Assembly: GCF_038005225.1 (NCBI RefSeq)
Contig: NZ_JBBOSU010000001.1
Coordinates: 2,468,001 to 2,532,000 of the forward strand
DNA length: 64,000 nucleotides
Source of the DNA: Solibacillus sp. FSL K6-1523
Lineage (GTDB): Bacteria; Bacillota; Bacilli; Bacillales_A; Planococcaceae
Direction of reading: 5' to 3'
The notes below the pieces were generated by a model. It saw only the letters and a program-made list of their open reading frames with translations. It did not search any database and had not been told where the DNA came from. How positions within the stretch are numbered: position 1 is the first letter of the stretch; each line of letters starts with the position of its first letter. Both the position numbers and the translations under genes were made by a program. Shown here piece after piece: positions 17,820-26,959 of the stretch.

Positions 17820-18639
17820 CCACTTTCAGCCCTTCAAGCGACGTTACAACAATCTTTGGCTCCTGTGCCCCTTCCTCAAGCGAAACAGTAAGCGCACGGT
17901 GAACTTTTGCCGAAGAATATTGACCCAACTTCGAACTATGCTCCCACCAAATGACCTTTTTCACTTCCAATGAACCTTCTGGACGTGCAGATGAAGCATC
18001 ATTTTCAAATAATGAAACAAGCGCTTCTTTTAACTTTTCCGCATCGTCATTTGTAAAGCCCGTTTTTTCAGCAAGTTGCGTATTAATACTGCCGACAAAT
18101 TTATACACCCCAAAATCAACGCGGTGCTTCATCCCCATTGTGTCCGAGCCTTTTTTGTCTCCTGTCACCGAGTTTACACTTTTTGTGATTTGTGTACTTG
18201 TAATATCGATTGGTTCAATACTCATCGCAGGGTGAATTGAAACTGGCCCACGTACTCCAACAGATAATGTATCCCCTTTAAAGGCGAATACTTGTCCAAA
18301 TGCACGCACATCAAACCAATTTTGCGCCGCGATTAATGCAAAGGTATCGGCATTACCTTTTTTGTCTTTTTTAATTTTTGCAAGTTCCTCCACAGATTCT
18401 GCACGCTCGTTTAATGACTTAAAACCATCATTTGCACGATCATCTGATTGAACAAAAATCGCCTCCCCTAAATCTTGTAGACGATTGCGTAATTTACGTT
18501 TAATCGCAACATCTGATACTTCCCCGAAACCTTCAAAGTTTTGGCGTGGGCGATTGCCGTTTAATGGATCTCCGTTTGGATTGGCATTTGTTACTGAAAA
18601 TACGACAGCAAAATCAATTTTATGGTCTAATGTTGTCAT
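17800..18639 (-). CDS. cas7: Type I-C Cascade backbone subunit Cas7 (Csd2)
   Basis: A 279-residue Cas7c. It opens DHKIDFAVVFSVTNANPNGDPLNGNRPR, the Csd2 signature, with VFAFKGDTLSVGVRGPVSI and MGMKHRVDFGVYKF further on. Cas7 coats the crRNA along the spacer. It overlaps cas8c by four bases. Confidence 0.96.
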   Translation of the reverse strand: MTTLDHKIDFAVVFSVTNANPNGDPLNGNRPRQNFEGFGEVSDVAIKRKLRNRLQDLGEAIFVQSDDRANDGFKSLNERAESVEELAKIKKDKKGNADTFALIAAQNWFDVRAFGQVFAFKGDTLSVGVRGPVSIHPAMSIEPIDITSTQITKSVNSVTGDKKGSDTMGMKHRVDFGVYKFVGSINTQLAEKTGFTNDDAEKLKEALVSLFENDASSARPEGSLEVKKVIWWEHSSKLGQYSSAKVHRALTVSLEEGAQEPKIVVTSLEGLKVDELDGR

Positions 18640-20561
18640 TCTGTTGTTTCCCCTTCCTTATCCTTTTTTGTGTATAAATCTTGACGTTGGCTATAATACC
18701 CAAGTAAGTATTTTCCGCTCAACGGTTGATTTGTAAATTGATCCAACGGAATTTCCATTGCGATTTTATCTATTAAACTTGTATAATACGTTCCCTTATC
18801 TCTTAATTTCATTTGATACGGTTGTAAATTTCTTTGAATCGTTGTCCATGTCCGTTCTGGATTACTTTGGAATGCATTCATATATCTTAGTGCATTCGTC
18901 GCACGATTTTCTTCTCTCCCTAATGCACGTCTTTCTAATACATCCGCCACCGCAAGCATACGACCAAACAAATAATCGCGATCTTTACAATTTACATCAA
19001 GTGCCACCGTAAACGCCTCCTGTTTATATAATTTTTTAGTTAGTGAACAGGTCACTGTAAGCACTTGCTCCCACTCCCAAGTTTCACTATAAAATTGTGG
19101 GTTAGATGCACGCATAATGGCACTTTTCACAATATCAAGTGGCAAATTACGCTGATCGATTACACACGGAATCAACCGCTCCATCACACCTTTTACTACT
19201 TTATCGCTCGGGCGTGGACCATAAGCCGCATGGGCAATTTTATAAAATGACGGCGCTCCATAATAATCGACCCACTGATTGTCTTTTTTCCTCATTTGGC
19301 GCCAACTCAAGTCTTGATGCCACTTTGTTAAATTATGAAAATAAAGACTACTATTAAACTCTCGGAAATATAACACCGCAATACGCCCAGGTGTCGCTGC
19401 ATCAAGCGTCAAAATATATATTTTTTCATCTTTTGATTCATTAATTTTAATATTCCGTGTTAACCCTTGAAGAATTGCCCGGTATTGCCGCGCAAGCACT
19501 TCCTGTAATACGTCCGTCTTTTCCGTTTTATTACTTAAACTAGCGGCCATCGCATCCGGATCTTCCCAATCTATATCAAGATCTGACAAATCCTCTGACA
19601 TCCCGTGTAAATCTAAATTTTTCGTACCCCATACTAAAAATACACGTCCATCAATCGTCTTACCTTGGCGTTCAATAAGCCACTTCAACGCATTATGTGC
19701 CTTTTGGGATGCATCATAACTGATATTCGCAGCTTGCAAACTTGTCGCAAAACGCCCTCTAAATGTAAAACCCGATGCATCATTGGCTGAAATAAGTTTC
19801 GCCTTATCGCCTGAATTACGCAGTTTATTTGGGTGGCGCTCAACACGCGGTGCCCTTTCACCTGTAATATAGCAAACATCCTCTTCTTTTAAGAGCGTAT
19901 TATAATAATCGCTATACGCTTTGAAAATTCTAGGATTGCGCCAAATCGGTGTGACGATTTCCCCAGGAATATGTACGTTAAATCGGACAAACGCACTTTC
20001 CTGATCCCCAGCAATGACACTAAAGATTTCCGGCTTTTCTGCTGGATCGCCTGTCCATTTTTTCAGTAGCAGGCCATCTTCACCAACGAATAGTTTGTTA
20101 TGCGCCACTAAATCTGCAATGACCGTACCTTTTTTCACATAGTGATAAATTGCATCGATATGTGGATGACTTGATGCAGAAGTAGACCAAGCTTCTAACT
20201 GCTCAATATACGATGTGAAACCAGCCGCCTTTTTTTCGTCGGTTTCTACGTATTTTTTATAATCTCCTGCCACGTACATCAATTTATCGTGAAGCGCATG
20301 GGGAACATAATTTTGTCCTGAACGACTTCCGGATTCCTCTGTGAAAGGCAGAACTGTACTTTTTTTATCTAGAATAATGGCATCGTAAAAATTGCCATCT
20401 AAATCTACCAGTATTTCTATATGGGCTGTTTGCGTCGTATGAGAAATCGGCAAAAGCATATATTCTGCTGTTTTCCCATCACGAAATTCTTTACGAACAG
20501 GATTTCCAACTTCACCCGTATTTTGGTCGTATGTGTTTTTCAATGCACGTAAATAACTCAT
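18636..20561 (-). CDS. cas8c: Type I-C Cascade large subunit Cas8c (Csd1)
   Basis: A 641-residue Csd1 protein. Family segments include [37 protein letters not shown] and [11 protein letters not shown]. In type I-C it recognises the PAM and holds the R-loop; an internal start commonly yields a small Cas11c subunit from the 3' part of the gene. The last quarter ([24 protein letters not shown] onward) looks helical and fits Cas11, but no internal start was fixed. It overlaps both neighbours by four bases. Confidence 0.95.
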   Translation of the reverse strand: MSYLRALKNTYDQNTGEVGNPVRKEFRDGKTAEYMLLPISHTTQTAHIEILVDLDGNFYDAIILDKKSTVLPFTEESGSRSGQNYVPHALHDKLMYVAGDYKKYVETDEKKAAGFTSYIEQLEAWSTSASSHPHIDAIYHYVKKGTVIADLVAHNKLFVGEDGLLLKKWTGDPAEKPEIFSVIAGDQESAFVRFNVHIPGEIVTPIWRNPRIFKAYSDYYNTLLKEEDVCYITGERAPRVERHPNKLRNSGDKAKLISANDASGFTFRGRFATSLQAANISYDASQKAHNALKWLIERQGKTIDGRVFLVWGTKNLDLHGMSEDLSDLDIDWEDPDAMAASLSNKTEKTDVLQEVLARQYRAILQGLTRNIKINESKDEKIYILTLDAATPGRIAVLYFREFNSSLYFHNLTKWHQDLSWRQMRKKDNQWVDYYGAPSFYKIAHAAYGPRPSDKVVKGVMERLIPCVIDQRNLPLDIVKSAIMRASNPQFYSETWEWEQVLTVTCSLTKKLYKQEAFTVALDVNCKDRDYLFGRMLAVADVLERRALGREENRATNALRYMNAFQSNPERTWTTIQRNLQPYQMKLRDKGTYYTSLIDKIAMEIPLDQFTNQPLSGKYLLGYYSQRQDLYTKKDKEGETTE

Positions 20562-21283
20562 TCGCTCACCTCCAATTCTTGTGCGAGTGTATCAATCGCT
20601 TGAATATTTTCCCCTAACACAAAGGATTTCGGTTCCATTGTGCGAACAGGTCTTACAAGTGTACAATCTTCTGGTCGAATAAATTCGATTACACCGAACT
20701 TCATTTTTGGCTCCCAAAGCCTTGTTTCTAGTACATTTCTTCCCGTTTCATCTGGATAGTTCAGCCCATGGATCATTGTGCCAAAATGCATTTCATCGAT
20801 TTTGTCATAGAAGCCCTCACCAGTATTAAATTCACATGGCTCCACATACGCCTGGCATTCACGCGTTCCAAGGAAAATATCACGACGCCCGCCTTTTTCG
20901 ACGCAGCGCTTTGCAATATTATGGTGCTTATTCTCATTAAAATCGGCTTCCAAATCTTGTCGATGTTTATTAAATTCAAAATGTGCTCGTACTTGATATT
21001 TCACGTCACGTAAATAACTATAATTCGCAAGTGTGTTACCACCTGACATATTAATCGGACGCACACCTTTTGACTCCATGCGAATCGGATTTATAACGCG
21101 TACCTCATCAATTATCCATACAATGGAGGGCTTCCAATAAATCGATTCGGTAATCCCTTTTAACGCTTGATATGAAGGGATTTGCATCGTCATTTTCTCC
21201 CCACCAAGTTTCATAAGTGGGTCTGTAAATAACGCATATTCCCCCGATACTACAAACTCAATTTGATTTCGAACTTTTGTCAT
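20558..21283 (-). CDS. cas5c: Type I-C pre-crRNA endonuclease Cas5c (Cas5d)
   Basis: A 241-residue Cas5. Type I-C lacks Cas6 and this protein cuts the repeats. Catalytic Y46, K116 and H117 of the Bacillus halodurans enzyme (recalled) appear here as Y49, K119 and H120 ([21 protein letters not shown]), a constant offset of three. AAGGAGGTGAG precedes the ATG. It lies 13 bases after cas3. Confidence 0.95.
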   Translation of the reverse strand: MTKVRNQIEFVVSGEYALFTDPLMKLGGEKMTMQIPSYQALKGITESIYWKPSIVWIIDEVRVINPIRMESKGVRPINMSGGNTLANYSYLRDVKYQVRAHFEFNKHRQDLEADFNENKHHNIAKRCVEKGGRRDIFLGTRECQAYVEPCEFNTGEGFYDKIDEMHFGTMIHGLNYPDETGRNVLETRLWEPKMKFGVIEFIRPEDCTLVRPVRTMEPKSFVLGENIQAIDTLAQELEVSE

Positions 21284-21295
21284 TTTCTCACCTCC

Positions 21296-23665
21296 TTACC
21301 ATATTAAATCTTCTTGCCGGGCCTCTCCCGTTACAGATAATCCATAGTTCTCATCATAGGTGCCATCTTTCGCCATCCAAATTTTAAAGACGCCAAAATC
21401 AACGGCAACGACTAATTTTTCTTGCTGAAGCGCACGCATTTCATGTGGGAATACATTCACTGAATAATGTTGGACTTTTTTTAAAAATTGCTTATAGTCA
21501 ACTGGATCACCACTCGTTAAATCTACAATTAAATTTTTTCCCTCTCCGTGAGGTACAAGGATCGCTTCTGTATTCGCATCAATCACTTGGAATCGGTCGG
21601 CTGCGGTTTGGAAACTAGCACGCATTAACAGGTCGCTTTCTTGTTGTACATATTGCCTATTATCCGAAAACAACATGTGATGTAAAGACTCGTCCAAATC
21701 CTTCACTGGGAAATCAAGCTCCAGTGCCAGTTCCTCATAATATTGCTTAAAGTAAAATTCAATCGCAGCAGAAGATAGTAACTCTCCACCGAATATGCCA
21801 TGCTCAGCCATATCACGCATTAAATAAGAAGCGCAACGCTGCCCCTTTTCAATCGTTTCGAGCTTCCCTAAATTTTCTTCTGCATGGCGGAATACATATA
21901 CTTCCCGAACATCCACCTCGCCATTTCGATTACAGCGTCCTGCCGCTTGCGCAATGGAATCAACACCTGCCAGCGAACGCATCACACACTCAAAACTCAC
22001 ATCTACTCCCGCTTCAATTAATTGCGTGGACATACACAGTACTTGCTCTTTATTTTTAAGTGCGATTCGCATTTGCTCAAGTTTTTCCTGACGATGCGCA
22101 GGGCACATACCCGTACTTAAATGGTACACATGCTTGCGGTTTGCAAATTTTGTATATAAATCTTTCGTCGTCCGTTTATTATTCGAAATAATTAAAATAC
22201 TCCGCACAGAATCCAGCTTATCTTCAATAAATTCCGAGAGTTGATCCGTCGTCCATTCATCATGTTCGTCCATCGGAACAATCGCTGTCCGTTTAAATGC
22301 CTGCTCGATTTCCGTTAAATTCTCGACTAACTCTCCGTCTGTTTGAATATTACGTTTGACATGCTGCAAAGCTGGTTGCGTAGCCGTGCACAAAACGATC
22401 GTGGATTTCGCATATTTTGATAAGAAAATAATAGATTCATTGAAAAGCGATACACATTTTGGTGGGACTGATTGTACTTCGTCGAAAATAATAACGGCAT
22501 TTGATAGGTTGTGTAGACGACGCAAATTTCGGCCTTTTCCACTGTAAAAACTATTGAGATACTGCACCATTGTTGTAAAAACAATGGGAATATCCCAGTT
22601 ATCTTTCGCGTTATTAAGTTGGCGTTGTAAAGTTAACTCATCATAAGTAGTTGCTTCACGTTCTTCAACTGTGACATTGGAGTGATGTTCTAACAGTTCC
22701 TTCGTATCAAGTAGTTTTCGAACTGTTTGGGCATTTTGCTCGATAATTGTAGTGAAAGGAACAACGTAGATGATGCGGTCCTTTCCATGTTCAATCGCAT
22801 GCTTCAGCCCAAATCGCAAACTCGCTAATGTTTTACCACCACCTGTTGGAATCGATAATGAATAAATTCCCGTTGGCAGCATTGCCTTGTCATAACAATT
22901 ATCCGACATTTGCTGACGGAGCTTCGTAATATTATTTGGAATCGCTTCTTGTTGCATTTCATGTAATTTTTGCTCTAGGGTGTTTAAATAGGTTGTGAAG
23001 GTTTGCTCGATGTTTAGTGCTTCTTGTTGTGGGTTATTTTCGTCAAAATCACGCGAATTTGTTCGGTCTGCGTCAATTAAACTACTAAAAATACAATTTG
23101 TGAGGTGTGGAGCTATTTTAAAACGGATATCTTCTTTACTCGGCTTAAAACTTTTTGAAAAGTTAAAAAACTCTATAACTGCCTGCGTTACATATGCATC
23201 AAAAGCTTCTTCGCTCATTACTTCTTCAAAAAAGCGCTTTTTAATTATTTCCATTGGAATGTTGTCATTATTTTCACGTTCTAAGAATGGGGATTTTCCG
23301 TCTGGATTAATAAAATCCATGAGCTGTCCGTGATGTGAATAAATCGCGTTGCTAATCATTTCAACCATTATTGACTGGAAATCTTGTTTGCCATGAAATC
23401 TTTCCATCAGCAATCGTCCACCTGCAGTTGAATGATTGACGCTTCCCCGTTTGGGTGGTTTATCAGGATTGGCTACCGCTTCACGTAAATAAATTTGGAA
23501 ATCATCCGAATACTTCCCTAGATCATGTAACAATCCTGCCAGGCCAAATACTGAGGGCATATTAAACTTTTTACCGATTTTTTCGCAAATTGCTTGGACC
23601 TCAAGTAAATGAACTTTTAATGGTTGCTCGATTTCATCTTCTTTTCTAATATGTGCAATAAACAT
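21296..23665 (-). CDS. cas3: CRISPR-associated nuclease-helicase Cas3
   Basis: A 789-residue Cas3 with N-terminal HD nuclease (HLLEVQAICEKIG, LAGLLHDLGKYSDDF, VNHSTAGG, YSHHGQLMD) and a superfamily 2 helicase: Walker A PTGGGKTLAS, DEVQ box in IFDEVQSVPP, STQLIEAGVDVSF and QAAGRCNRNGE. It shreds the target strand after Cascade binding. The frame reaches 23680, but AGGAGG lies six bases before the ATG at 23665. First gene of the cas operon. TATAAT on the minus strand near 23736-23741 is a possible -10, without a good -35. Confidence 0.96.
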   Translation of the reverse strand: MFIAHIRKEDEIEQPLKVHLLEVQAICEKIGKKFNMPSVFGLAGLLHDLGKYSDDFQIYLREAVANPDKPPKRGSVNHSTAGGRLLMERFHGKQDFQSIMVEMISNAIYSHHGQLMDFINPDGKSPFLERENNDNIPMEIIKKRFFEEVMSEEAFDAYVTQAVIEFFNFSKSFKPSKEDIRFKIAPHLTNCIFSSLIDADRTNSRDFDENNPQQEALNIEQTFTTYLNTLEQKLHEMQQEAIPNNITKLRQQMSDNCYDKAMLPTGIYSLSIPTGGGKTLASLRFGLKHAIEHGKDRIIYVVPFTTIIEQNAQTVRKLLDTKELLEHHSNVTVEEREATTYDELTLQRQLNNAKDNWDIPIVFTTMVQYLNSFYSGKGRNLRRLHNLSNAVIIFDEVQSVPPKCVSLFNESIIFLSKYAKSTIVLCTATQPALQHVKRNIQTDGELVENLTEIEQAFKRTAIVPMDEHDEWTTDQLSEFIEDKLDSVRSILIISNNKRTTKDLYTKFANRKHVYHLSTGMCPAHRQEKLEQMRIALKNKEQVLCMSTQLIEAGVDVSFECVMRSLAGVDSIAQAAGRCNRNGEVDVREVYVFRHAEENLGKLETIEKGQRCASYLMRDMAEHGIFGGELLSSAAIEFYFKQYYEELALELDFPVKDLDESLHHMLFSDNRQYVQQESDLLMRASFQTAADRFQVIDANTEAILVPHGEGKNLIVDLTSGDPVDYKQFLKKVQHYSVNVFPHEMRALQQEKLVVAVDFGVFKIWMAKDGTYDENYGLSVTGEARQEDLIW

Positions 23666-24084
23666 TTCGGTCCTCCTCATCTATTACTAATGACTAATTT
23701 TATAGGTAATATATTACAATTTCAATAGTGTTTTCATTATATTTTATTCAATCTACAATTTCCGCTATAATTGTCGGAATTATGGTGATTGAAAAAAATT
23801 ATGATTTATGCATGATTGGCAGCCCCACATCTACAATGATGCGGGGCTTTAAATTTGCGTATTTATCCAGAATTAAGAAGTCGTTCTTTCAAAAAAATAT
23901 AGTTACTTCCAACTTTCCAAATAAAAAAACAGCTAATGCTCAGTTCAATTAACATAATTACTCCCCCCTAACTTAAGATATGCAAGCTTTTTTATAATGT
24001 TCCACATATCTATTTATAATAAGAAAAAAATGGGCACCTCTATATCCCAAACATATTTCAAAATTTTAGACATACATTAATAAA
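23666..24084. other. Intergenic region upstream of cas3
   Basis: Holds the cas3 promoter region. A hairpin AGCCCC-A-CATC / GATG-C-GGGGCT lies at 23820-23848 and may be a terminator. No supported gene was found; the 74-codon frame opposite has no ribosome binding site. Confidence 0.5.
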
Positions 24085-24109
24085 GTCGTAGCAATACGTG
24101 GATTGAAAT
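24085..24109 (+). repeat. Solitary degenerate CRISPR repeat upstream of cas3
   Basis: A 25-base stretch starts GTCG and ends ACGTGGATTGAAAT. The last 12 bases (GTGGATTGAAAT) equal the 3' end of the local array repeat on the crRNA strand. The 5' GTCG and the ACGTGG step are closer to commonly seen type I-C repeats (GTCGC...GCGTGG) than to the local array. The middle, where the stem should be, is shortened. It points away from the cas operon. It may be a relic array or a regulatory crRNA-like element. Confidence 0.7.
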
Positions 24110-24154
24110 TTATTTTAAATTGATGATTGTGATGCTCTAACATCATCTCCATCA

Positions 24155-24197
24155 GCAAAAAAGGGTATTCGATGGCACTAAATGATCGGATACCCTT
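24155..24197 (-). terminator. Leftward terminator beside the solitary repeat
   Basis: AAGGGTAT-C-CGAT pairs with ATCG-A-ATACCCTT and is followed by T6 on the minus strand. It would end leftward transcription coming from the broken frame at 24252-24504. Confidence 0.7.
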
Positions 24198-24251
24198 CAA
24201 AATTAAAGCATTATATTTTTGAGTGAATTTTATTTTTAAAATTACTAAACA

Positions 24252-24504
24252 TTAGTTATTTGCAAAAGGTACATTAATTTCGATTGCATTCACCTTTTTA
24301 TATTTTCCTGGCCTCATAATCCAAACTATCAAAATTAAACAATGACCAAACTTTTTGGTTTGCTTGGTGAAATTGATAGATTTCTTCCGTTAGGTCAAAA
24401 TAAGGTAGACCCCACTTTCGGAAATGGACAAAAAATGAAGAATGATTAATTATTGCAACTGGGAAATACATTGTGGAAGTTTTTTGGGGTGGAATCCAAT
24501 TCAA
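24252..24504 (-). pseudogene. Unrecognised short gene remnant, probably frameshifted
   Basis: The frame MNWIPPQKTSTMYFPVA...DSLDYEARKI stops at 24298. Removing one A from AGGAAAATATAAAAAGG would continue it as RKYKKVNAIEINVPFANN to a stop at 24252. It would start at TTG with no Shine-Dalgarno. No family was recognised. A terminator follows at 24155-24197, which supports former transcription in this direction. Confidence 0.35.
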
Positions 24505-24545
24505 CGCCTAAAAACTAATTAAAATTAATCCGCAAAAATTTAAAC

Positions 24546-24574
24546 GTATACAATTTAAATATCGACCCATACTA
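24546..24574 (+). promoter_or_regulatory. Sigma-G/sigma-F type promoter of a small RNA
   Basis: GTATA (24546-24550) matches the sigma-G -35 form GHATR. CATACTA (24568-24574) matches the -10 form CATNHTA exactly, with a 17-base spacer. This predicts forespore expression during sporulation. Confidence 0.65.
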
Positions 24575-24581
24575 TTAAAGA

Positions 24582-24740
24582 TTTCACTTCAAGACAAAGT
24601 GACCAGGAGGGTTAACCCGATGAGTGCGAATGATCGTTTCTCTAAGTGACCATCTACTGAATGCTAACGCATACAGTATGTCATGGCGTAAAAAAGCAAG
24701 TGCAATCATACCCGGAATTCATTTTCCGGGTTTTTTATTT
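24582..24740 (+). ncRNA. Candidate forespore small RNA with intrinsic terminator
   Basis: About 155 bases between the sigma-G-like promoter and a strong terminator (ACCCGGAA / TTCCGGGT then T6). There is no convincing reading frame with a ribosome binding site. A clear internal hairpin is ACTG-a-ATGC-TAAC-GCAT-a-CAGT, and AAGTGACCA occurs twice. An AGGAGGG near the 5' part could be an exposed purine loop rather than a Shine-Dalgarno. CsfG, a conserved sporulation sRNA of endospore formers, is one candidate identity, not confirmed by sequence recall. Confidence 0.55.
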
Positions 24741-24776
24741 TGCTTTAAAATTGTTTTAATATTAAGGTTTCAATTC

Positions 24777-24821
24777 ATAAAAATACCCCAATACACACAT
24801 TGTGAAATGTATGCATTGGGG
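24777..24821 (-). terminator. Terminator after the small Asn/Gln-rich gene
   Basis: On the minus strand CCCCAATGCATACA pairs with TGTGTATTGGGG imperfectly and is followed by TATTTTTATG. Confidence 0.75.
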
Positions 24822-24837
24822 CAGGCATTATAAAAGC

Positions 24838-24993
24838 TTAACGATTTTTTTGCTGTTGTTTTTGAACTTGAGTGAAGTCTACTTCCACTCCGAACTCTTC
24901 TCTGTTTTCACGTTCTCTGTTCGCATTTTGATTTTGATTTTGCTGTTTTTTGTTATCTTGCGTTTTATTATTTTTATGTTTATTATTTCCCAT
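24838..24993 (-). CDS. Small Asn/Gln/Lys-rich protein, possibly gamma-type SASP-like
   Basis: A 51-residue hydrophilic protein. The start at 24993 is fixed by AAAGGAGGTGAG; a longer frame to 25101 is not needed. It starts MGNNKHKNNKTQDNKK and has a tail EFGVEVDFTQVQKQQQ. The tail resembles the EFG-TE-x-T-x-VxxQNQ repeat of gamma-type small acid-soluble spore proteins, which store amino acids in the forespore. Only one such repeat is present, so this is a tentative call. It lies beside a sigma-G-like sRNA and another gene with a forespore-type promoter. Confidence 0.6.
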   Translation of the reverse strand: MGNNKHKNNKTQDNKKQQNQNQNANRERENREEFGVEVDFTQVQKQQQKNR

Positions 24994-25131
24994 TCCACAC
25001 TCACCTCCTTTAGTAGTGTGAGTGAAAAATAATTTTTTATGCCCCTTTTTTGCATGGCATTTTACTGATTCACAATTTGCTATGTGTAAACAATTTTTCA
25101 AGTTGTAGCGAATTTACGGAGTTTTTACGAT

Positions 25132-25419
25132 TTAATTGGGATCGTTTAATGTTGCGTCTACTTCGTGTAATTGCTGTTTTAAATCCGTTAATTTCTCTTT
25201 ATTTTGTCCCACAATATCCAAATGTTCCTGCCGTTGTTCAGCGTTTTGAAGTGCATTTTCGGTTCGTTCTAATGAATGAAAGGCATGCTCTACTGCAATT
25301 TCCTCTGGATGAGACATTGCTTGTTTCACCGCACGCTCTGATCTTTCAACCGAATTAGAAAATAAAGTGCTTGGATGATTTTGTTTCCAGCTTGGTGTAC
25401 CCGCCCTTTTTTTAGCCAT
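25132..25419 (-). CDS. Small helical protein of unknown function, probably sporulation-expressed
   Basis: A 95-residue protein starting MAKKRAGTPSWKQNHPSTLF. The frame extends to 25488, but AAGGAAGG precedes the ATG at 25419. The remainder is charged and likely helical (SVERSERAVKQAM, SLERTENALQNAEQRQEHLD), with heptad-like spacing. No family was recognised. The upstream promoter-like pair GTATG-N17-AATACTA suggests forespore expression. Confidence 0.65.
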   Translation of the reverse strand: MAKKRAGTPSWKQNHPSTLFSNSVERSERAVKQAMSHPEEIAVEHAFHSLERTENALQNAEQRQEHLDIVGQNKEKLTDLKQQLHEVDATLNDPN

Positions 25420-25461
25420 CGTTATTCGTCCTTCCTTTCGTAACAGACTGATATTCAATGT

Positions 25462-25490
25462 TAGTATTGTTTCGTGTAAGAAATCCATAC
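25462..25490 (-). promoter_or_regulatory. Sigma-G/sigma-F-like promoter
   Basis: On the minus strand GTATG (25486-25490) is separated by 17 bases from AATACTA (25462-25468), one base off the sigma-G -10 CATACTA. It lies about 43 bases upstream of the 95-residue gene. Confidence 0.45.
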
Positions 25491-25643
25491 CTACAATAAT
25501 CCGCCAATATTACCAGTAAAATAAGAATGCATTTTACTTATAATTTTTTAATTTCAAGATTAATCCGCGCTCCCCATAGCAAATCTAGCTCTCCTAATCT
25601 ACAATTAACAAAACAATCAGATATTATAGAAGGAGACCTCCAC

Positions 25644-26309
25644 ATGAAAAAACTCACTTGTTTACACGCACATCATTCCAATATCCCATACATAGAAAAT
25701 TTACTAAAACCATACCCCATTGAAATCTCACACCATGTCGACCCGGGATTAATGGACCAAATTAAAAACAATCCGAACTTTGATCGGCAATTAGCGAAAG
25801 AAAAAGTACATGCACAAATTACATGGCTTGCAAGTACGAACCCAGATGCCATCCTTATTACTTGTACAAATTATATAGCGCTTATGGACTCAATTAACTC
25901 CCCTTCAACGATCCCTTTAATTAAAATAGACGAGCCTTTTTTTGAAAAAATTTGTTCGATAACCGCTCCACAAATAATCGTTTTTACAAATCCAGACACA
26001 GTGGACGGTAGGCTTGCTCGGTTAAATGACTATGCGAAACGTAATGGGATAAATATCGATATTGACGTACGAATTCTTCCAGACGCCTTTTCATTTATTA
26101 TGAAAGGATTAAAAAACGAGCATGATGCGCTGTTGGCTGCATTTATGGATGAACTGATTCAGACAGAAAAGAAAGTGACTTCTGTTGCACAACTTTCCAT
26201 GGTAGACGTAGCGAGACAAATGAGCGCGAAACACGGTATTCATATTGTTAATCCGCTTGATGCACTCACGAAATCGATTGTAGATGCTATGGATTTACCA
26301 ATTTGCTAA
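25644..26309 (+). CDS. Asp/Glu/hydantoin racemase superfamily protein
   Basis: A 221-residue protein. The frame opens at 25527, but GAAGGAGA lies just before ATG 25644 (MKKLTCLHAHHS). ILITCTNYIALMD carries the N-terminal catalytic-type Cys with following Thr-Asn. VAQLSMVDVARQ corresponds to the second active-site loop, but that loop has no Cys, so a two-base racemase mechanism is doubtful. Cofactor-independent racemase or decarboxylase/isomerase chemistry is possible. It has its own terminator and stands alone. Confidence 0.7.
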   Translation: MKKLTCLHAHHSNIPYIENLLKPYPIEISHHVDPGLMDQIKNNPNFDRQLAKEKVHAQITWLASTNPDAILITCTNYIALMDSINSPSTIPLIKIDEPFFEKICSITAPQIIVFTNPDTVDGRLARLNDYAKRNGINIDIDVRILPDAFSFIMKGLKNEHDALLAAFMDELIQTEKKVTSVAQLSMVDVARQMSAKHGIHIVNPLDALTKSIVDAMDLPIC

Positions 26310-26329
26310 ATGAGCAGTGCGCAATAACA

Positions 26330-26377
26330 AGCCCAGTAATTCATTCAATTTCCGCATGAGTTGAATAAGGCTTTTTT
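26330..26377 (+). terminator. Terminator after racemase-like gene
   Basis: AGCC and ATTCA on the left pair with TGAAT and GGCT on the right, followed by T6 and A. Confidence 0.65.
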
Positions 26378-26406
26378 ATGAATTGTAAAAATCACAAAAC
26401 AAATAC

Positions 26407-26429
26407 AACTTTTCCCACATCTCAATCGT
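26407..26429 (+). promoter_or_regulatory. Putative autoregulated ECF promoter
   Basis: AAC (26407-26409) and CGT (26427-26429) are 17 bases apart. AAC/CGT cores at this spacing are typical of ECF sigma promoters. It lies 35 bases upstream of the ECF sigma gene, fitting autoregulation. Confidence 0.5.
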
Positions 26430-26463
26430 TTCATAAGTGAGTGACAATTAATGGGGGCTCAAA

Positions 26464-26955
26464 ATGAAAAAGATGAATCCATTTGAAGCTATTGAGGAAA
26501 TTTATATAGCTTATTATCCATATTTAAGAAATTATTTACTCAAGCTCACCAAAGATGAGGGGGTAGCCGATGATATTATTCAAGAACTTTTTTCCAAAAT
26601 ACTAAAGGACCCTGCAAAAATTTCACAAGTTCAGCATATGAAGAGTTGGTTAATAAAGGCCAGTAAAAATACATTGCTCGATTATTATAAGAAAAAGAAA
26701 CCCGAATTGTTGCATGATGAAAATTTAATTGAGGATTTATTAGTAAATTATCAAACACCTGAATCAAAAGCTGTGATGGATGCTCAAATCGAAGCGGTTT
26801 TAAAGAATTTGTCTAAAAGGGATCGATCCATTGTGCTGGCAAAATTCTATTATGGATACAGCTATGAAGAAATTAGCGAACTTTTAAATATCTCCATCTC
26901 AACAATAAAGTCTACGGTTTTTAGGATTCGAAAACAAATGGCTAAAGGACGGTGA
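26464..26955 (+). CDS. ECF-type RNA polymerase sigma factor
   Basis: A 163-residue sigma-70 family protein. Region 2 spans about residues 10-80 (YYPYLRNYLLKLTKDEGVADDIIQELF...MKSWLIKASKNTLLDYYKK). Region 4 spans about 105-160 (RDRSIVLAKFYYGYSYEEISELLNISISTIKSTVFRIRKQM). GGGGG precedes the ATG. It is followed after four bases by a gene with an HxxxCxxC anti-sigma motif. It directs transcription in response to an envelope or other signal that is not known. Confidence 0.92.
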   Translation: MKKMNPFEAIEEIYIAYYPYLRNYLLKLTKDEGVADDIIQELFSKILKDPAKISQVQHMKSWLIKASKNTLLDYYKKKKPELLHDENLIEDLLVNYQTPESKAVMDAQIEAVLKNLSKRDRSIVLAKFYYGYSYEEISELLNISISTIKSTVFRIRKQMAKGR

Positions 26956-26959
26956 GAAA

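Noticed and set aside
23718..23725. ATTGAAAT on the minus strand in the cas3 upstream region as a second pseudo-repeat
   Set aside because: Only eight bases match, which is expected about twice by chance in the window.
24624..24833. 69-codon + strand frame in the small RNA region
   Set aside because: It crosses the intrinsic terminator at 24710-24740 and lacks a good ribosome binding site in register.
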